Assembly (NCBI GenBank): GCA_964579675.1 | Contig: CAZOIA010000084.1 | Coordinates: forward strand, 1 to 23,247 | Reading direction: 5' to 3' | DNA length: 23,247 nt | Source of the DNA: CAZOIA01 sp964579675 | GTDB taxonomy: Bacteria > Planctomycetota > Phycisphaerae > UBA1845 > PWPN01 | In this document: positions 1 to 6,706 of the stretch, one piece after another | Layout: every line of letters begins with the position of its first letter | Position numbering within the stretch: position 1 is the first letter of the stretch | Program-made: the position numbers and the translations under genes | Notes under the pieces: model-generated | Seen by the model: the letters and a program-made list of their open reading frames with translations, nothing else | Databases searched by the model: none | What the model was told of the DNA's origin: nothing

Positions 1-85
1 CGGAAAAGCGAGGTGCCGTCCCCTTCTCCGCCCGAAGGTCCCCGCCGGAACTGTCGCGCACCCCCGAAAGAACGCCCCCGGCCCG

Positions 86-113
86 TTGACTTGGCCCGTC
101 CTTGCGGTATGAT
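86..113 (+). promoter_or_regulatory. Sigma-70-type promoter for the LysM lipoprotein gene
   Basis: TTGACT (86-91) and TATGAT (108-113) are separated by 16 bases, close to the housekeeping sigma-70 consensus (5 of 6 matches in each hexamer). The predicted transcription start near 119-121 leaves a leader of about 48 bases before the ATG at 168. recG follows after 30 bases, so this may drive both genes. Bases 1-85 show no gene I can support. Confidence 0.6.
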
Positions 114-155
114 TCCCGCGTCGGATTCGCGTCTGGAGCCTGAATGCCTATTAGC

Positions 156-162
156 AGGGAGG
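156..162 (+). promoter_or_regulatory. Ribosome binding site deciding the LysM gene start
   Basis: AGGGAGG lies 5 bases before the ATG at 168. No comparable site precedes the in-frame ATG at 144. The shorter start also puts the lysine-containing signal peptide at the very N-terminus. Confidence 0.75.
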
Positions 163-167
163 TCATT

Positions 168-629
168 ATGAAACGCATCACTGCATGGATGCTCGCGGCA
201 GGCATGTTGGCCGGCCTCATGGCCGGTTGTGAGGACAAGACGGAGGAGGCCGTCGTCGAGGCCCCGACCCAGGAGGAGCAGCTCCCACTGTTCCCGGAAG
301 AGCAGGTGCAGGACCCGGAACCTCAACCGGTGACCACGGTGGCTTCTCCCTCCGCCGACACCGAAGGACCGCCAGTGGATGCCACCGCAACCGCGGCTGA
401 AAGCACCCCCGTCGCCACCGCCCAGCCGCTGCCCAAGGGAAGCTACGCCCAACCGCAGCCCAAGCCAGCCCGAACGTACGTCGTGAAGAAAGGCGATACC
501 TTGCAGAAAATCTCAAGGCGGTTCTTCGGAACCAGCAAGAAGTGGCGAGCGATCTACAAGGCCAACCGCGACACCCTGGCCAGAGGACCCGATCATCTTC
601 AGGTGGGCATGAAGCTGAATATCCCGTAG
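168..629 (+). CDS. LysM-domain lipoprotein
   Basis: This encodes a 153-residue exported lipoprotein that probably binds peptidoglycan. The N-terminus is MKR followed by a hydrophobic stretch and the lipobox LMAGC, so the mature protein should begin at the lipidated cysteine near residue 21. The next ~80 residues are a Pro/Glu/Thr/Ala-rich linker with no recognisable fold. The last ~50 residues form one LysM domain: it opens with YVVKKGDTLQKISRRFFG, includes the WRAIYKANRD segment and ends with the LQVGMKLNIP strand, typical of the family. LysM domains bind N-acetylglucosamine-containing glycans, so the likely role is in the cell wall or envelope, but no catalytic domain is present. recG follows 30 bases downstream and may share the transcript without functional linkage. 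The ATG at 168 is preferred to that at 144 because of its ribosome binding site and signal peptide. Confidence 0.85.
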   Translation: MKRITAWMLAAGMLAGLMAGCEDKTEEAVVEAPTQEEQLPLFPEEQVQDPEPQPVTTVASPSADTEGPPVDATATAAESTPVATAQPLPKGSYAQPQPKPARTYVVKKGDTLQKISRRFFGTSKKWRAIYKANRDTLARGPDHLQVGMKLNIP

Positions 630-659
630 CGGCCCGCCTTCTCCGGAGGGAGGGGACGC

Positions 660-2795
660 ATGGCTCAATCCCGCGTCACGTCGTGGAACGCAAGAGCATC
701 ACCGCTGGACGGGCCGGTGCAGTTCCTTCGCGGCGTGGGCCCGGCTCGGGCCAAGTTCCTGGCCGACCTCGGGGTCAACACGGTCGCCGATCTCATCGAG
801 TACTTCCCTTTCCGCTATGAAGAGCAGGGCCGGCCTCAACCTATCGACACGCTGCAGCTCAACGAGTCGGCCACCATCATCGGCGTCGTGGATTCGGTGC
901 GTCACCGGAGTGGTTTTGGAAAACCGACCGCCAACATCCGCCTGAGCGACGGCACGGGAACCGTCCTCGCGATGTGGTTCAACGCGACCTACTTGCGGGA
1001 TCGGCTCGCACGCGGGCAGGTGCTCCGGCTGTTCGGTCAGGTGAGCGAGTACCGGGATCTGGCCCAACTGGTCAACCCGCGGGTGGAGTGGCTCGATCCC
1101 GAGGCCGACCCCGCCTCCTGGGACTACGCCAGGATGGTTCCCGTCTACCGGGCCACGAGCGGCCTGGCGTCCAGCCAGATTGCCCGGCTCGTTGAGACCG
1201 CACTGGCCGAGGCACTTGGAGCAGTGCCCGAGCCGCTGCCGGAGCCCATCCGCCGGCGCCGGGGATTCCCCCCCCGCGCCGAGGCGATCGCGGAAGTGCA
1301 CCACCCCCGATCCCCCGAACGCCTCGCCCCCGCACGCCGGCGGCTGGCCTACGAAGAGTTGTTCATGATGCAACTGGCTATCTCGCTTCAGCGACGTTGG
1401 GCGGCGGACCATGCCAGAGCCGCCCCGCTGCTCACCACTCCCGAGATCGACAAACGCATCCGCCGCCGGTTTCCCTTCACCCTGACCGTTGCCCAGGATC
1501 GCGTCGTCGCCGAGATCACCGCCGATCTTGCCCGCGACAAGCCGATGACCCGACTCCTTCAGGGCGATGTCGGCAGCGGGAAGACCGTCGTCGCCCTGTA
1601 CGCCGGACTCGTCGCCATCGCCGGCCGAACCCAGTGCGCGATCCTTGCCCCAACCGCCGTCCTCGCCGCCCAACACTTCGCCGGCATCGAGAAGTACCTG
1701 ACCGGCAGTCGTGTCCGCCGCTGTTTGCTGACCGGCAAGACGCCCAAGGCCCGGCGCGACACCATGCTGCACGCCATTGCCGATGGCGAAATGAACCTGA
1801 TCGTCGGCACCCAGGCCCTGCTGGAGCAACAGGTCCGGTTTGCCAACCTGGGGCTGGTCATCGTGGACGAGCAGCACAAGTTCGGCGTGTCGCAGCGGGC
1901 CACCTTGCGGGGCAAGAAAACCGCAGACCAGCCGGCGCCGGCGACCACCGTGCCCCACTACCTGGTGATGACCGCGACCCCGATCCCGCGAACGCTCTCC
2001 ATGACCGTGTTCGGCGATCTGGACGTGTCGATCATTGATAAACTCCCGCCCGGGCGGCAACCGATCACCACCCGCATCGTTCGCCCCGAAGCCGAGCCCA
2101 AAGCCTGGCTCGCAGTCCGACGCCGCATCGCCCGTGGCGACCAGGTCTACGTCGTCTACCCACTCGTGGAGGAGTCCGATGCCCTGGATCTCAAGGCCGC
2201 CACCGTCGAGGTGGATCGGGTCGCCCGCGACCTCCTGCCCGGCGCCCGCGTGGGCCTGCTCCATGGCCGAACCAGCAAGAACGAGAAGCAGGCGGTCATG
2301 CGTGAGTTCACCCGGGGCAAGCTCGACGCCCTGGTAGCCACCACGGTGGTCGAGGTCGGCGTGGACGTGCCGAACGCCACGGTAATGGTGATTCAGCATG
2401 CTGAACGCTACGGCCTGTCCGCGCTGCATCAGCTTCGGGGCCGGGTGGGCCGCGGATCGAAACCGTCGATCTGCCTCCTGATGACCGACACCCGGGGCGA
2501 CGTGGCCAGCCAGCGGCTGGGCATTCTCTGCGAGACGACCGACGGCTTTCGTATTGCCGAGGAGGACCTGCGGATCCGTGGGCCGGGGGAGCTGCTCGGC
2601 ACCCGGCAGCACGGCTGGCCGGAGTTCCGCGTCGCCAACCTCCTCGAAGACGTTGATCTGCTCATGCAGGCCCGCGACGACGCCGCCCGGATTGTCCGCG
2701 ACGACCCCCGCCTGCGGATGCCCGCCCACGCCGCCCTGAGATCCGAGCTCCGCCGGCGGTTCCGCGACAAGGTCGCACTCATCGACATCGGATGA
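660..2795 (+). CDS. recG: ATP-dependent DNA helicase RecG
   Basis: RecG is a superfamily 2 helicase that remodels stalled replication forks and branched recombination intermediates. At 711 residues the protein is close to the family size (E. coli RecG is about 693). The N-terminal wedge/OB region begins with FLRGVGPARAKFLADLGV and a DLIEYFPFRY segment, typical of RecG. Helicase motifs follow in order: Walker A GDVGSGKT (~302-309), the DEQH box VDEQHKFGV (~402-410), the TATPIPRTL motif (~440), and the TTVVEVGVDVPNA and QLRGRVGRG motifs (~560-600). The C-terminal GPGELLGTRQHG segment is also characteristic of RecG. A strong GGAGGGAGGGG ribosome binding site lies just before the ATG. Nothing is truncated or frameshifted. 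It follows the LysM gene in the same direction and is separated from hisI by a repeat-containing gap. Confidence 0.97.
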   Translation: MAQSRVTSWNARASPLDGPVQFLRGVGPARAKFLADLGVNTVADLIEYFPFRYEEQGRPQPIDTLQLNESATIIGVVDSVRHRSGFGKPTANIRLSDGTGTVLAMWFNATYLRDRLARGQVLRLFGQVSEYRDLAQLVNPRVEWLDPEADPASWDYARMVPVYRATSGLASSQIARLVETALAEALGAVPEPLPEPIRRRRGFPPRAEAIAEVHHPRSPERLAPARRRLAYEELFMMQLAISLQRRWAADHARAAPLLTTPEIDKRIRRRFPFTLTVAQDRVVAEITADLARDKPMTRLLQGDVGSGKTVVALYAGLVAIAGRTQCAILAPTAVLAAQHFAGIEKYLTGSRVRRCLLTGKTPKARRDTMLHAIADGEMNLIVGTQALLEQQVRFANLGLVIVDEQHKFGVSQRATLRGKKTADQPAPATTVPHYLVMTATPIPRTLSMTVFGDLDVSIIDKLPPGRQPITTRIVRPEAEPKAWLAVRRRIARGDQVYVVYPLVEESDALDLKAATVEVDRVARDLLPGARVGLLHGRTSKNEKQAVMREFTRGKLDALVATTVVEVGVDVPNATVMVIQHAERYGLSALHQLRGRVGRGSKPSICLLMTDTRGDVASQRLGILCETTDGFRIAEEDLRIRGPGELLGTRQHGWPEFRVANLLEDVDLLMQARDDAARIVRDDPRLRMPAHAALRSELRRRFRDKVALIDIG

Positions 2796-2832
2796 TAGAG
2801 TATCATGTTGGAATCCAGAATGAATTCGGACG

Positions 2833-2870
2833 GAATTGAGAGTTGAGAATTGAGAGTTGAGAATTGAGAG
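2833..2870 (+). repeat. 14-bp purine-rich tandem repeat (2.7 copies)
   Basis: The unit GAATTGAGAGTTGA occurs at 2833-2846 and 2847-2860, followed by its first 10 bases at 2861-2870, without a mismatch. It lies in the gap between recG and hisI. A pyrimidine-rich segment at 2920-2944 is an imperfect reverse complement of it, so the gap could form an imperfect stem-loop. Confidence 0.85.
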
Positions 2871-2919
2871 AGATCCTCCTTTGCCAGTGTATCGATCGGC
2901 CCCGTGTGGGCCCCTCTCG

Positions 2920-2944
2920 CTTCTGACTTCTCATTTCTCACTTC
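2920..2944 (+). repeat. Pyrimidine-rich arm complementary to the 14-bp repeat
   Basis: The reverse complement of this 25-base stretch aligns without gaps to the purine repeat at 2833-2870, matching at most positions (about 17 of 24 by eye). The two arms are separated by about 50 bases. It ends 50 bases before the hisI start. Confidence 0.5.
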
Positions 2945-2983
2945 GTTGCCCCCTTTCGTAACCGGCGAGTCTGGAACAGTACC

Positions 2984-2987
2984 GGAG
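2984..2987 (+). promoter_or_regulatory. Ribosome binding site deciding the hisI start
   Basis: GGAG lies 6 bases before the ATG at 2994. The reading frame is open upstream to about 2904, but that part runs through the pyrimidine-rich repeat arm and is not HisI-like. Confidence 0.6.
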
Positions 2988-2993
2988 CTTCAT

Positions 2994-3383
2994 ATGCGCG
3001 GACTTGACGACCTCAAATACGACGCCAACGGGCTCATCCCCGCCATCATCCAGGACGCCGACACCGGCGACGTGCTGATGATGGCCTATATGAACAAGAC
3101 GAGCCTCGCCGAATCCATCCGCACCGGGCAGACCCATTTCTGGTCGCGCAGTCGTCAGAAGTACTGGAAGAAGGGCGAAACCAGCGGCCATACGCAGGAA
3201 ATCCAGGAGATCTTCATCGACTGCGACGCCGATACCGTCCTCATCAGAGCCAGACAGACCGGCGCCGCTTGCCACGAGGGCTACAAGAGCTGCTTCTTTC
3301 GCAAGTACGAACCTGACAGCGCTGAATGGAACGTCTGCGCCGAGCGCCTCGTGAACCCCGACGACGTCTACGGCCGGAAGTAG
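2994..3383 (+). CDS. hisI: Phosphoribosyl-AMP cyclohydrolase
   Basis: HisI opens the adenine ring of phosphoribosyl-AMP in the third step of histidine biosynthesis, in the cytoplasm. This 129-residue protein is the monofunctional form, with no HisE pyrophosphohydrolase domain attached. Signature segments are VLMMAYMNKTSL (~27-38), HFWSRSRQKYWKKGETSGH (~48-66), DCDADT (76-81), GAACHEGYKSCFFR (90-103). The metal sites are visible: Asp76, Asp78 and Asp80 fit the magnesium site, and Cys77, Cys93 and Cys100 fit the zinc ligands. No other histidine gene is in the window, so it stands apart from any his operon. The start at 2994 has a ribosome binding site and gives the usual N-terminus. A copy of dispersed repeat C follows directly after the stop codon. 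Confidence 0.95.
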   Translation: MRGLDDLKYDANGLIPAIIQDADTGDVLMMAYMNKTSLAESIRTGQTHFWSRSRQKYWKKGETSGHTQEIQEIFIDCDADTVLIRARQTGAACHEGYKSCFFRKYEPDSAEWNVCAERLVNPDDVYGRK

Positions 3384-3388
3384 ACTTG

Positions 3389-3404
3389 CCGCTTGCCGCT
3401 TCGC
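3389..3404 (-). repeat. Dispersed repeat C, copy 1 (reverse)
   Basis: The reverse complement of this stretch, GCGAAGCGGCAAGCGG, differs at one base from GCGAAGCCGCAAGCGG, which occurs at 7527-7542 and 13834-13849. It lies between the hisI stop and the trkH start. Confidence 0.5.
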
Positions 3405-3440
3405 AACGCAACCACTATCGTACCGCGCTCGTAACCTTCC

Positions 3441-5426
3441 ATGACGCAACGACCAATCATCACGCCGAGACGTTCCATCTGGACGTGGTCGGTATCCGCG
3501 CTGGCGGGGGCCGCCGGTCTGGCTGTTGGCCACGGCTTTCGCGAACCCATCGTCGCAGAAACGACACTGCGGGTGACGCTGGCCGCTTCGATTGCTCTCT
3601 TTGCGTTGAGCCGACTGCTGATGCTCGTGCCGCTCTCGTCGCTCGGTCCGCGGCTGCGGCGATGGTGGGTGGACTTCGTGCTGATGGTGGCGGCCGGGGC
3701 ATGGTGGGTAATCGATCACTCGAACGAACGGGTGATCCTGCAAGTGGCGGCCATCTACGCCGTTGTCACCGGGGCGAGCACGGCGGCCCGGGCCGGCATC
3801 CGCCGGCTGACCGAGAGCGGGACCGATCGGCCGATCGCATCGCCCGTCCGCTGGTTGTTCATCGCCGCAGCGGGCGTGGCCCTGGCGGGCGGGGCGGTCC
3901 TGTGCCTGCCCGTCTGCTGGGCAGGCCCATACCCGGTCCAGGTGGATCATCCGTCCACCTACTGCCAGCTTGCCCGCCACGGGCTCGATTGCCTCTTCAC
4001 CGCAACCGCCGCCATTACCGGCACCGGTCTGGCCACTTGCGATATCGGGTACCAGTTCAGCCGCCTGGGGCACATCGTCATCCTGCTGCTGATGCAGATC
4101 GGCGGGCTGGCGATCCTGATCACGGGGACGGCCGTCGGGTGGCGGCTGCGGCAGATGATCGGCTGGCGAGGTGTTGATGACGACGTGTCGTCCGCGGGCC
4201 TGCGCCGGGTGATCCGTTTTGTCTGCGTCGCCGCCTTGGTGATCGAGCTGGCGGGCACCGCGGTAGTCTATCGCACCTGGGACGGCGAAATCGATCCAAG
4301 CTTCAAGGCGGCCCCGGACCGGGATGAACTCCTCGCCGGCGTGATTGAGAAGGTCCCACTCGTTGCCGGCAGGTATGACGAGGCCCGGCTCCTGGCCAGC
4401 CTGTTCCACGCCGTCAGCGCGTTCTGCAATGTCGGGCTTACCCTGTCGCGGGACAGCTTGATCCCCTACCGCCATCACGTGGGACTCTACGCGGGTCTCC
4501 TGCCGCTGATGGTGCTCGGCAGCATCGGGGGGCCCGTGGTCTATGAGTTGTGCCGGCGGCTGGCCCGCCGGGGCGGCCACGGCCTCCGCGCGCTCTCGAA
4601 AGACACCTCCGTCACCCTGCTTGCGACGCTCGTCCTTATCGTCGCAGGGGCGGGTTTGCTGTTTGCCATTGAAAGCACGACCTACTGGCAGCTTCGTTAC
4701 CCGCGCGATGACACGCCCGGACGCCTCATGCTCCCCGCCAGTCAGGGTGCCGACGGTTCGATCGTCTTTTCCGCCGATGGTTCCGATCGCGCCCGGTCCG
4801 AGCGGATGCGAACCATGAGCCCGCCCCAGCGCCTGGCCGCCGCCGTCTTCCACAGTATCACCGCCCGCACGGGCGGGATGCACACGGCACGCCTCGACGA
4901 ATCGTCATTGTCCCCTGCCAGTCGCCTGGTGCTCATGGCTTGGATGCTGATCGGTGGTGCGGTGGGCGGGTCGGCGGGCGGACTGCGTATCCTCGTGTGG
5001 GTGCTCCTGATCGTTGCCATCACGGGCTGCGGAACGAACGCCAAAGAGCCGCGGGCTTCAGCCCGTGCAGCCACCCGCCAGCGCGCGATTCTCAGCGCGG
5101 TTGCCGTCACTGCTTCGATGTTCACGCTTATCGGCCTGACGGCCTTTACGCTGGTCTATCGCCAGGCCGGTTCGCTGGAGGCCGTGGCGTTTGAGGCCGT
5201 CAGCGCGTGCTGCAACGTCGGGTTCTCCACTCCTCTGACGAACCAGCTCTCCGCACAGGGCCGCTCCGTGCTCATCCTCGCCATGCTGCTGGGACGCGTG
5301 TTGCCCCTGGGCATCCTGCTCCGCTGCACGCAGGGCGCTCCGATCGCTTCGAAGATCGAGTCGCGGACGGAGCAACCCGTACCTCACCCCGAAACGACGG
5401 AGGACGCTCCAGAGACGGAGGGATAG
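3441..5426 (+). CDS. TrkH/KtrB-family potassium (cation) transporter
   Basis: This encodes the membrane-embedded subunit of a Trk/Ktr-type K+ uptake system, 661 residues. All four pore-loop repeats of the superfamily are recognisable, each with its selectivity-filter glycine: AITGTGLATCD (~191-201), SAFCNVGL (~326-333), TARTGGMHT (~473-481) and SACCNVGFST (~587-596). Hydrophobic segments flank each. About 150 residues with additional predicted membrane segments precede the first pore repeat, making the protein longer than E. coli TrkH (~483). A charged loop around 265-310 and another around 410-470 lie between pore units. Dispersed repeat A is translated in frame between pore loops 3 and 4 (~534-544). 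No TrkA/KtrA regulatory subunit is in the window. No clear ribosome binding site precedes the ATG at 3441, so the exact start is uncertain. K+ rather than Na+ selectivity is inferred from the family. Confidence 0.88.
   Translation: MTQRPIITPRRSIWTWSVSALAGAAGLAVGHGFREPIVAETTLRVTLAASIALFALSRLLMLVPLSSLGPRLRRWWVDFVLMVAAGAWWVIDHSNERVILQVAAIYAVVTGASTAARAGIRRLTESGTDRPIASPVRWLFIAAAGVALAGGAVLCLPVCWAGPYPVQVDHPSTYCQLARHGLDCLFTATAAITGTGLATCDIGYQFSRLGHIVILLLMQIGGLAILITGTAVGWRLRQMIGWRGVDDDVSSAGLRRVIRFVCVAALVIELAGTAVVYRTWDGEIDPSFKAAPDRDELLAGVIEKVPLVAGRYDEARLLASLFHAVSAFCNVGLTLSRDSLIPYRHHVGLYAGLLPLMVLGSIGGPVVYELCRRLARRGGHGLRALSKDTSVTLLATLVLIVAGAGLLFAIESTTYWQLRYPRDDTPGRLMLPASQGADGSIVFSADGSDRARSERMRTMSPPQRLAAAVFHSITARTGGMHTARLDESSLSPASRLVLMAWMLIGGAVGGSAGGLRILVWVLLIVAITGCGTNAKEPRASARAATRQRAILSAVAVTASMFTLIGLTAFTLVYRQAGSLEAVAFEAVSACCNVGFSTPLTNQLSAQGRSVLILAMLLGRVLPLGILLRCTQGAPIASKIESRTEQPVPHPETTEDAPETEG
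5042..5072 (-). repeat. Dispersed repeat A, copy inside trkH
   Basis: This 31-base segment is the reverse complement of 8639-8669 with two differences. Its core GCGGGCTTCAGCCC is part of a near-palindrome able to form a GC-rich hairpin. Here it is translated in frame as KEPRASARAA within the transporter. Confidence 0.8.
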
Positions 5427-5433
5427 AGGGAAC

Positions 5434-5456
5434 TCCCCTTCGGGTCGCGGCTAAAC
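5434..5456 (+). repeat. Dispersed repeat B, copy 1
   Basis: A 23-base sequence with core CCTTCGGGTCGCGGCTAAAC, identical to the copies at 9904-9926 and 9937-9959. It begins 7 bases after the transporter stop codon, in the gap where trkH and the sigma factor gene converge. Confidence 0.9.
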
Positions 5457-5530
5457 CCCCCATGACAATGACCTGCCTAGCCGACCCCGCGCCCGGCCTT
5501 GTTGGGCCAGCTTCCCGTCCAAAGCCGCAG

Positions 5531-6370
5531 TCACTGCAAGATCGGGTCCTCGGCCAGCACGCTGCGGAGCTTGCGCAGGGCAACGTTCTGAATCTGCCGG
5601 ACGCGCTCCTTGCTTATGCCGACCGTGCTGCCGATCTGCTTAAACGTTAATCGCGAACCGTGATCACCGGGAAACCGCTGGGCCAGAACCTTCGACTCCA
5701 GGCATGTCAGTTCACCCAGATTGCCGTCCAGCACGCGTTGGAGACGCTCAACGTACAACTCCGTTCGGGTATCGGCCTCGGTATCCGGCCGCTCGAACGA
5801 AACGTCAAACTGCACCGGAAACAGTTCCCGGTAACGGCGCTCGCGCGTGCCCCGATGTATCAAGGCCCTGGCGATGACATTGCAGGCGTACGTGCTGAAT
5901 CGATATCCCTTCCATGGGTTGAACCGGTCCACTGCCCGCGTCAGGCCCAGCATGGCGTCGCTCAACAGGTCATCCTCGTCAAACTGCCTCAATCCGAGAC
6001 GGCTGATCGTCGAGTAGACCAGGCCGATGTTCTTTTCCACGATGTGCTCGCGGGTCAACCGCCATCGCCGGACCCATTCGATCCGCTCCGCGACCGGCAC
6101 GTCCTTACCCCTGGAGCGCCGGACAGCCCGGTAGGCACAGGTATGCAGGGCCACAAACAGCTCCTGTTCCTCAGGCTCCTTCTCACCCTGGCTGCCATAC
6201 GCGATCTGCTCGGCGATCCGGATTGCGTCGGCGGCTGCCGACTTCGTCTTGACACGCCGATCGGGCACATACCAGAGCTGCTCGGGATCGACGCCCGCAG
6301 AAGACGGCAACCTGGCAATTCGCCCTTTCATTGGTCTTTTTTTCTTGGCCATGGCATTTACGTTTGTCAC
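5531..6370 (-). CDS. Sigma-70 family RNA polymerase sigma factor
   Basis: This encodes a promoter-recognition subunit of RNA polymerase, up to 279 residues. Region 2 is clear: VEKNIGLVYSTISRLGL, then DEDDLLSDAMLGLTRAVDRF (core binding, 2.1-2.2) and GYRFSTYACNVIARALI (the FSTYA signature of 2.3-2.4). Region 4 is at the C-terminus, with LTFKQIGSTVGISKERVRQIQ as the -35-binding helix-turn-helix. About 70 residues join the two, and I cannot recognise a standard region 3 in them. The first ~95 residues are basic and charged, without region 1.1. It is longer than typical ECF factors and shorter than RpoD, so I call it an alternative sigma factor of unknown regulon. The listed GTG at 6370 has only a closely spaced GAGGG before it. 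The ATG at 6352 (MAKKKRPMKG) is an equally good start. No anti-sigma gene is adjacent. It has its own divergent promoter. Confidence 0.9.
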   Translation of the reverse strand: MTNVNAMAKKKRPMKGRIARLPSSAGVDPEQLWYVPDRRVKTKSAAADAIRIAEQIAYGSQGEKEPEEQELFVALHTCAYRAVRRSRGKDVPVAERIEWVRRWRLTREHIVEKNIGLVYSTISRLGLRQFDEDDLLSDAMLGLTRAVDRFNPWKGYRFSTYACNVIARALIHRGTRERRYRELFPVQFDVSFERPDTEADTRTELYVERLQRVLDGNLGELTCLESKVLAQRFPGDHGSRLTFKQIGSTVGISKERVRQIQNVALRKLRSVLAEDPILQ

Positions 6371-6389
6371 GCCCTCGTGGTTCTTCTGT

Positions 6390-6424
6390 TATAGCACCCT
6401 TTCGGTCCCATATAGTATAGCACC
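6390..6424. repeat. Direct repeat TATAGCACC (two copies, 26 bp apart)
   Basis: TATAGCACC occurs at 6390-6398 and 6416-6424. Read on the reverse strand, GGTGCTATA overlaps the -10 region TATACT of the sigma promoter and recurs just downstream of the predicted transcription start. This arrangement would suit an operator bound at two sites. Confidence 0.5.
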
Positions 6425-6442
6425 AGAATGGTGCGGTTTCAA
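6414..6442 (-). promoter_or_regulatory. Promoter of the sigma factor gene
   Basis: On the reverse strand TTGAAA (6442-6437) and TATACT (6419-6414) are separated by exactly 17 bases, a strong match to the sigma-70 consensus. The predicted start near 6407 leaves a leader of about 37 bases to the GTG at 6370, or 55 to the ATG at 6352. Most of the spacer is a perfect palindrome. Confidence 0.7.
6420..6434. promoter_or_regulatory. Perfect palindrome in the promoter spacer (possible operator)
   Basis: GCACCA-GAA-TGGTGC is a 6-base perfect inverted repeat that fills most of the spacer between the -35 and -10 hexamers of the sigma promoter. A dimeric repressor or a MerR-type activator would bind such a position. 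The regulator is unknown. Confidence 0.5.
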
Positions 6443-6693
6443 ATCTTTGACAAGTTTTTTCGCGCACTAGAACCGGAGGCTCCTGCGCGGCGGCAGGACC
6501 AAGCACACATCACGACGGGCTGTCTCGACCATAAGTGCTTTAATATCATGTGGTTAGATCAGGCATATTCAGGAGGGCCGGTCACGGGGTACTGTCCTGA
6601 TGGGAACGCAGAAACATTGTCGTCCTTGGTTTACCCCCCCTGCTGGCTGCTGTCCTGCGGGTTCGTGGCGGTGCCAGTTGCGGCGCGATGCGT

Positions 6694-6699
6694 TACAAT
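6694..6699 (+). promoter_or_regulatory. Possible -10 element for tsaB
   Basis: TACAAT ends 7 bases before the ATG at 6707, which would place transcription initiation at or next to the start codon (a leaderless message). The position 17 bases upstream (GTGCCA) is a poor -35 match, so support is weak. Confidence 0.3.
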
Positions 6700-6706
6700 C
6701 GCCCCG

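Larger units (their letters stand above)
6371..6706. other. 336-bp intergenic region between the sigma factor gene and tsaB
   Basis: No convincing coding sequence is present on either strand. The left part holds the sigma factor promoter, a 15-base palindrome and a repeated 9-mer. The middle holds a short inverted repeat TCCTGC/GCAGGA (6481-6498) and TCAGGA/TCCTGA (6569-6574 and 6595-6600). The right end has TACAAT just before the tsaB ATG. It is locally more AT-rich than the flanking genes. I recognise no riboswitch or known small RNA. Confidence 0.6.

Noticed and set aside
699..2729. A 676-codon open frame on the reverse strand opposite recG
   Set aside because: It is an antisense shadow of a GC-rich gene: His/Gly/Arg-rich low-complexity protein, no recognised motif, and recG on the other strand is certain.
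2833..2944. A possible CRISPR array
   Set aside because: The 14-bp units are contiguous with no spacers and there are no cas genes.
2931..4883. A 650-codon reverse-strand frame opposite hisI and the transporter gene
   Set aside because: It spans two well-supported forward genes and reads as low-complexity Gln/Asp/Gly-rich sequence.
5660..6394. A forward frame opposite the sigma factor gene
   Set aside because: The reverse strand encodes clear sigma regions 2 and 4, so this is a shadow.
6447..6452. A perfect TTGACA on the forward strand upstream of tsaB
   Set aside because: No -10 hexamer lies 15-19 bases downstream (the sequence there is GC-rich), and tsaB is 250 bases away.
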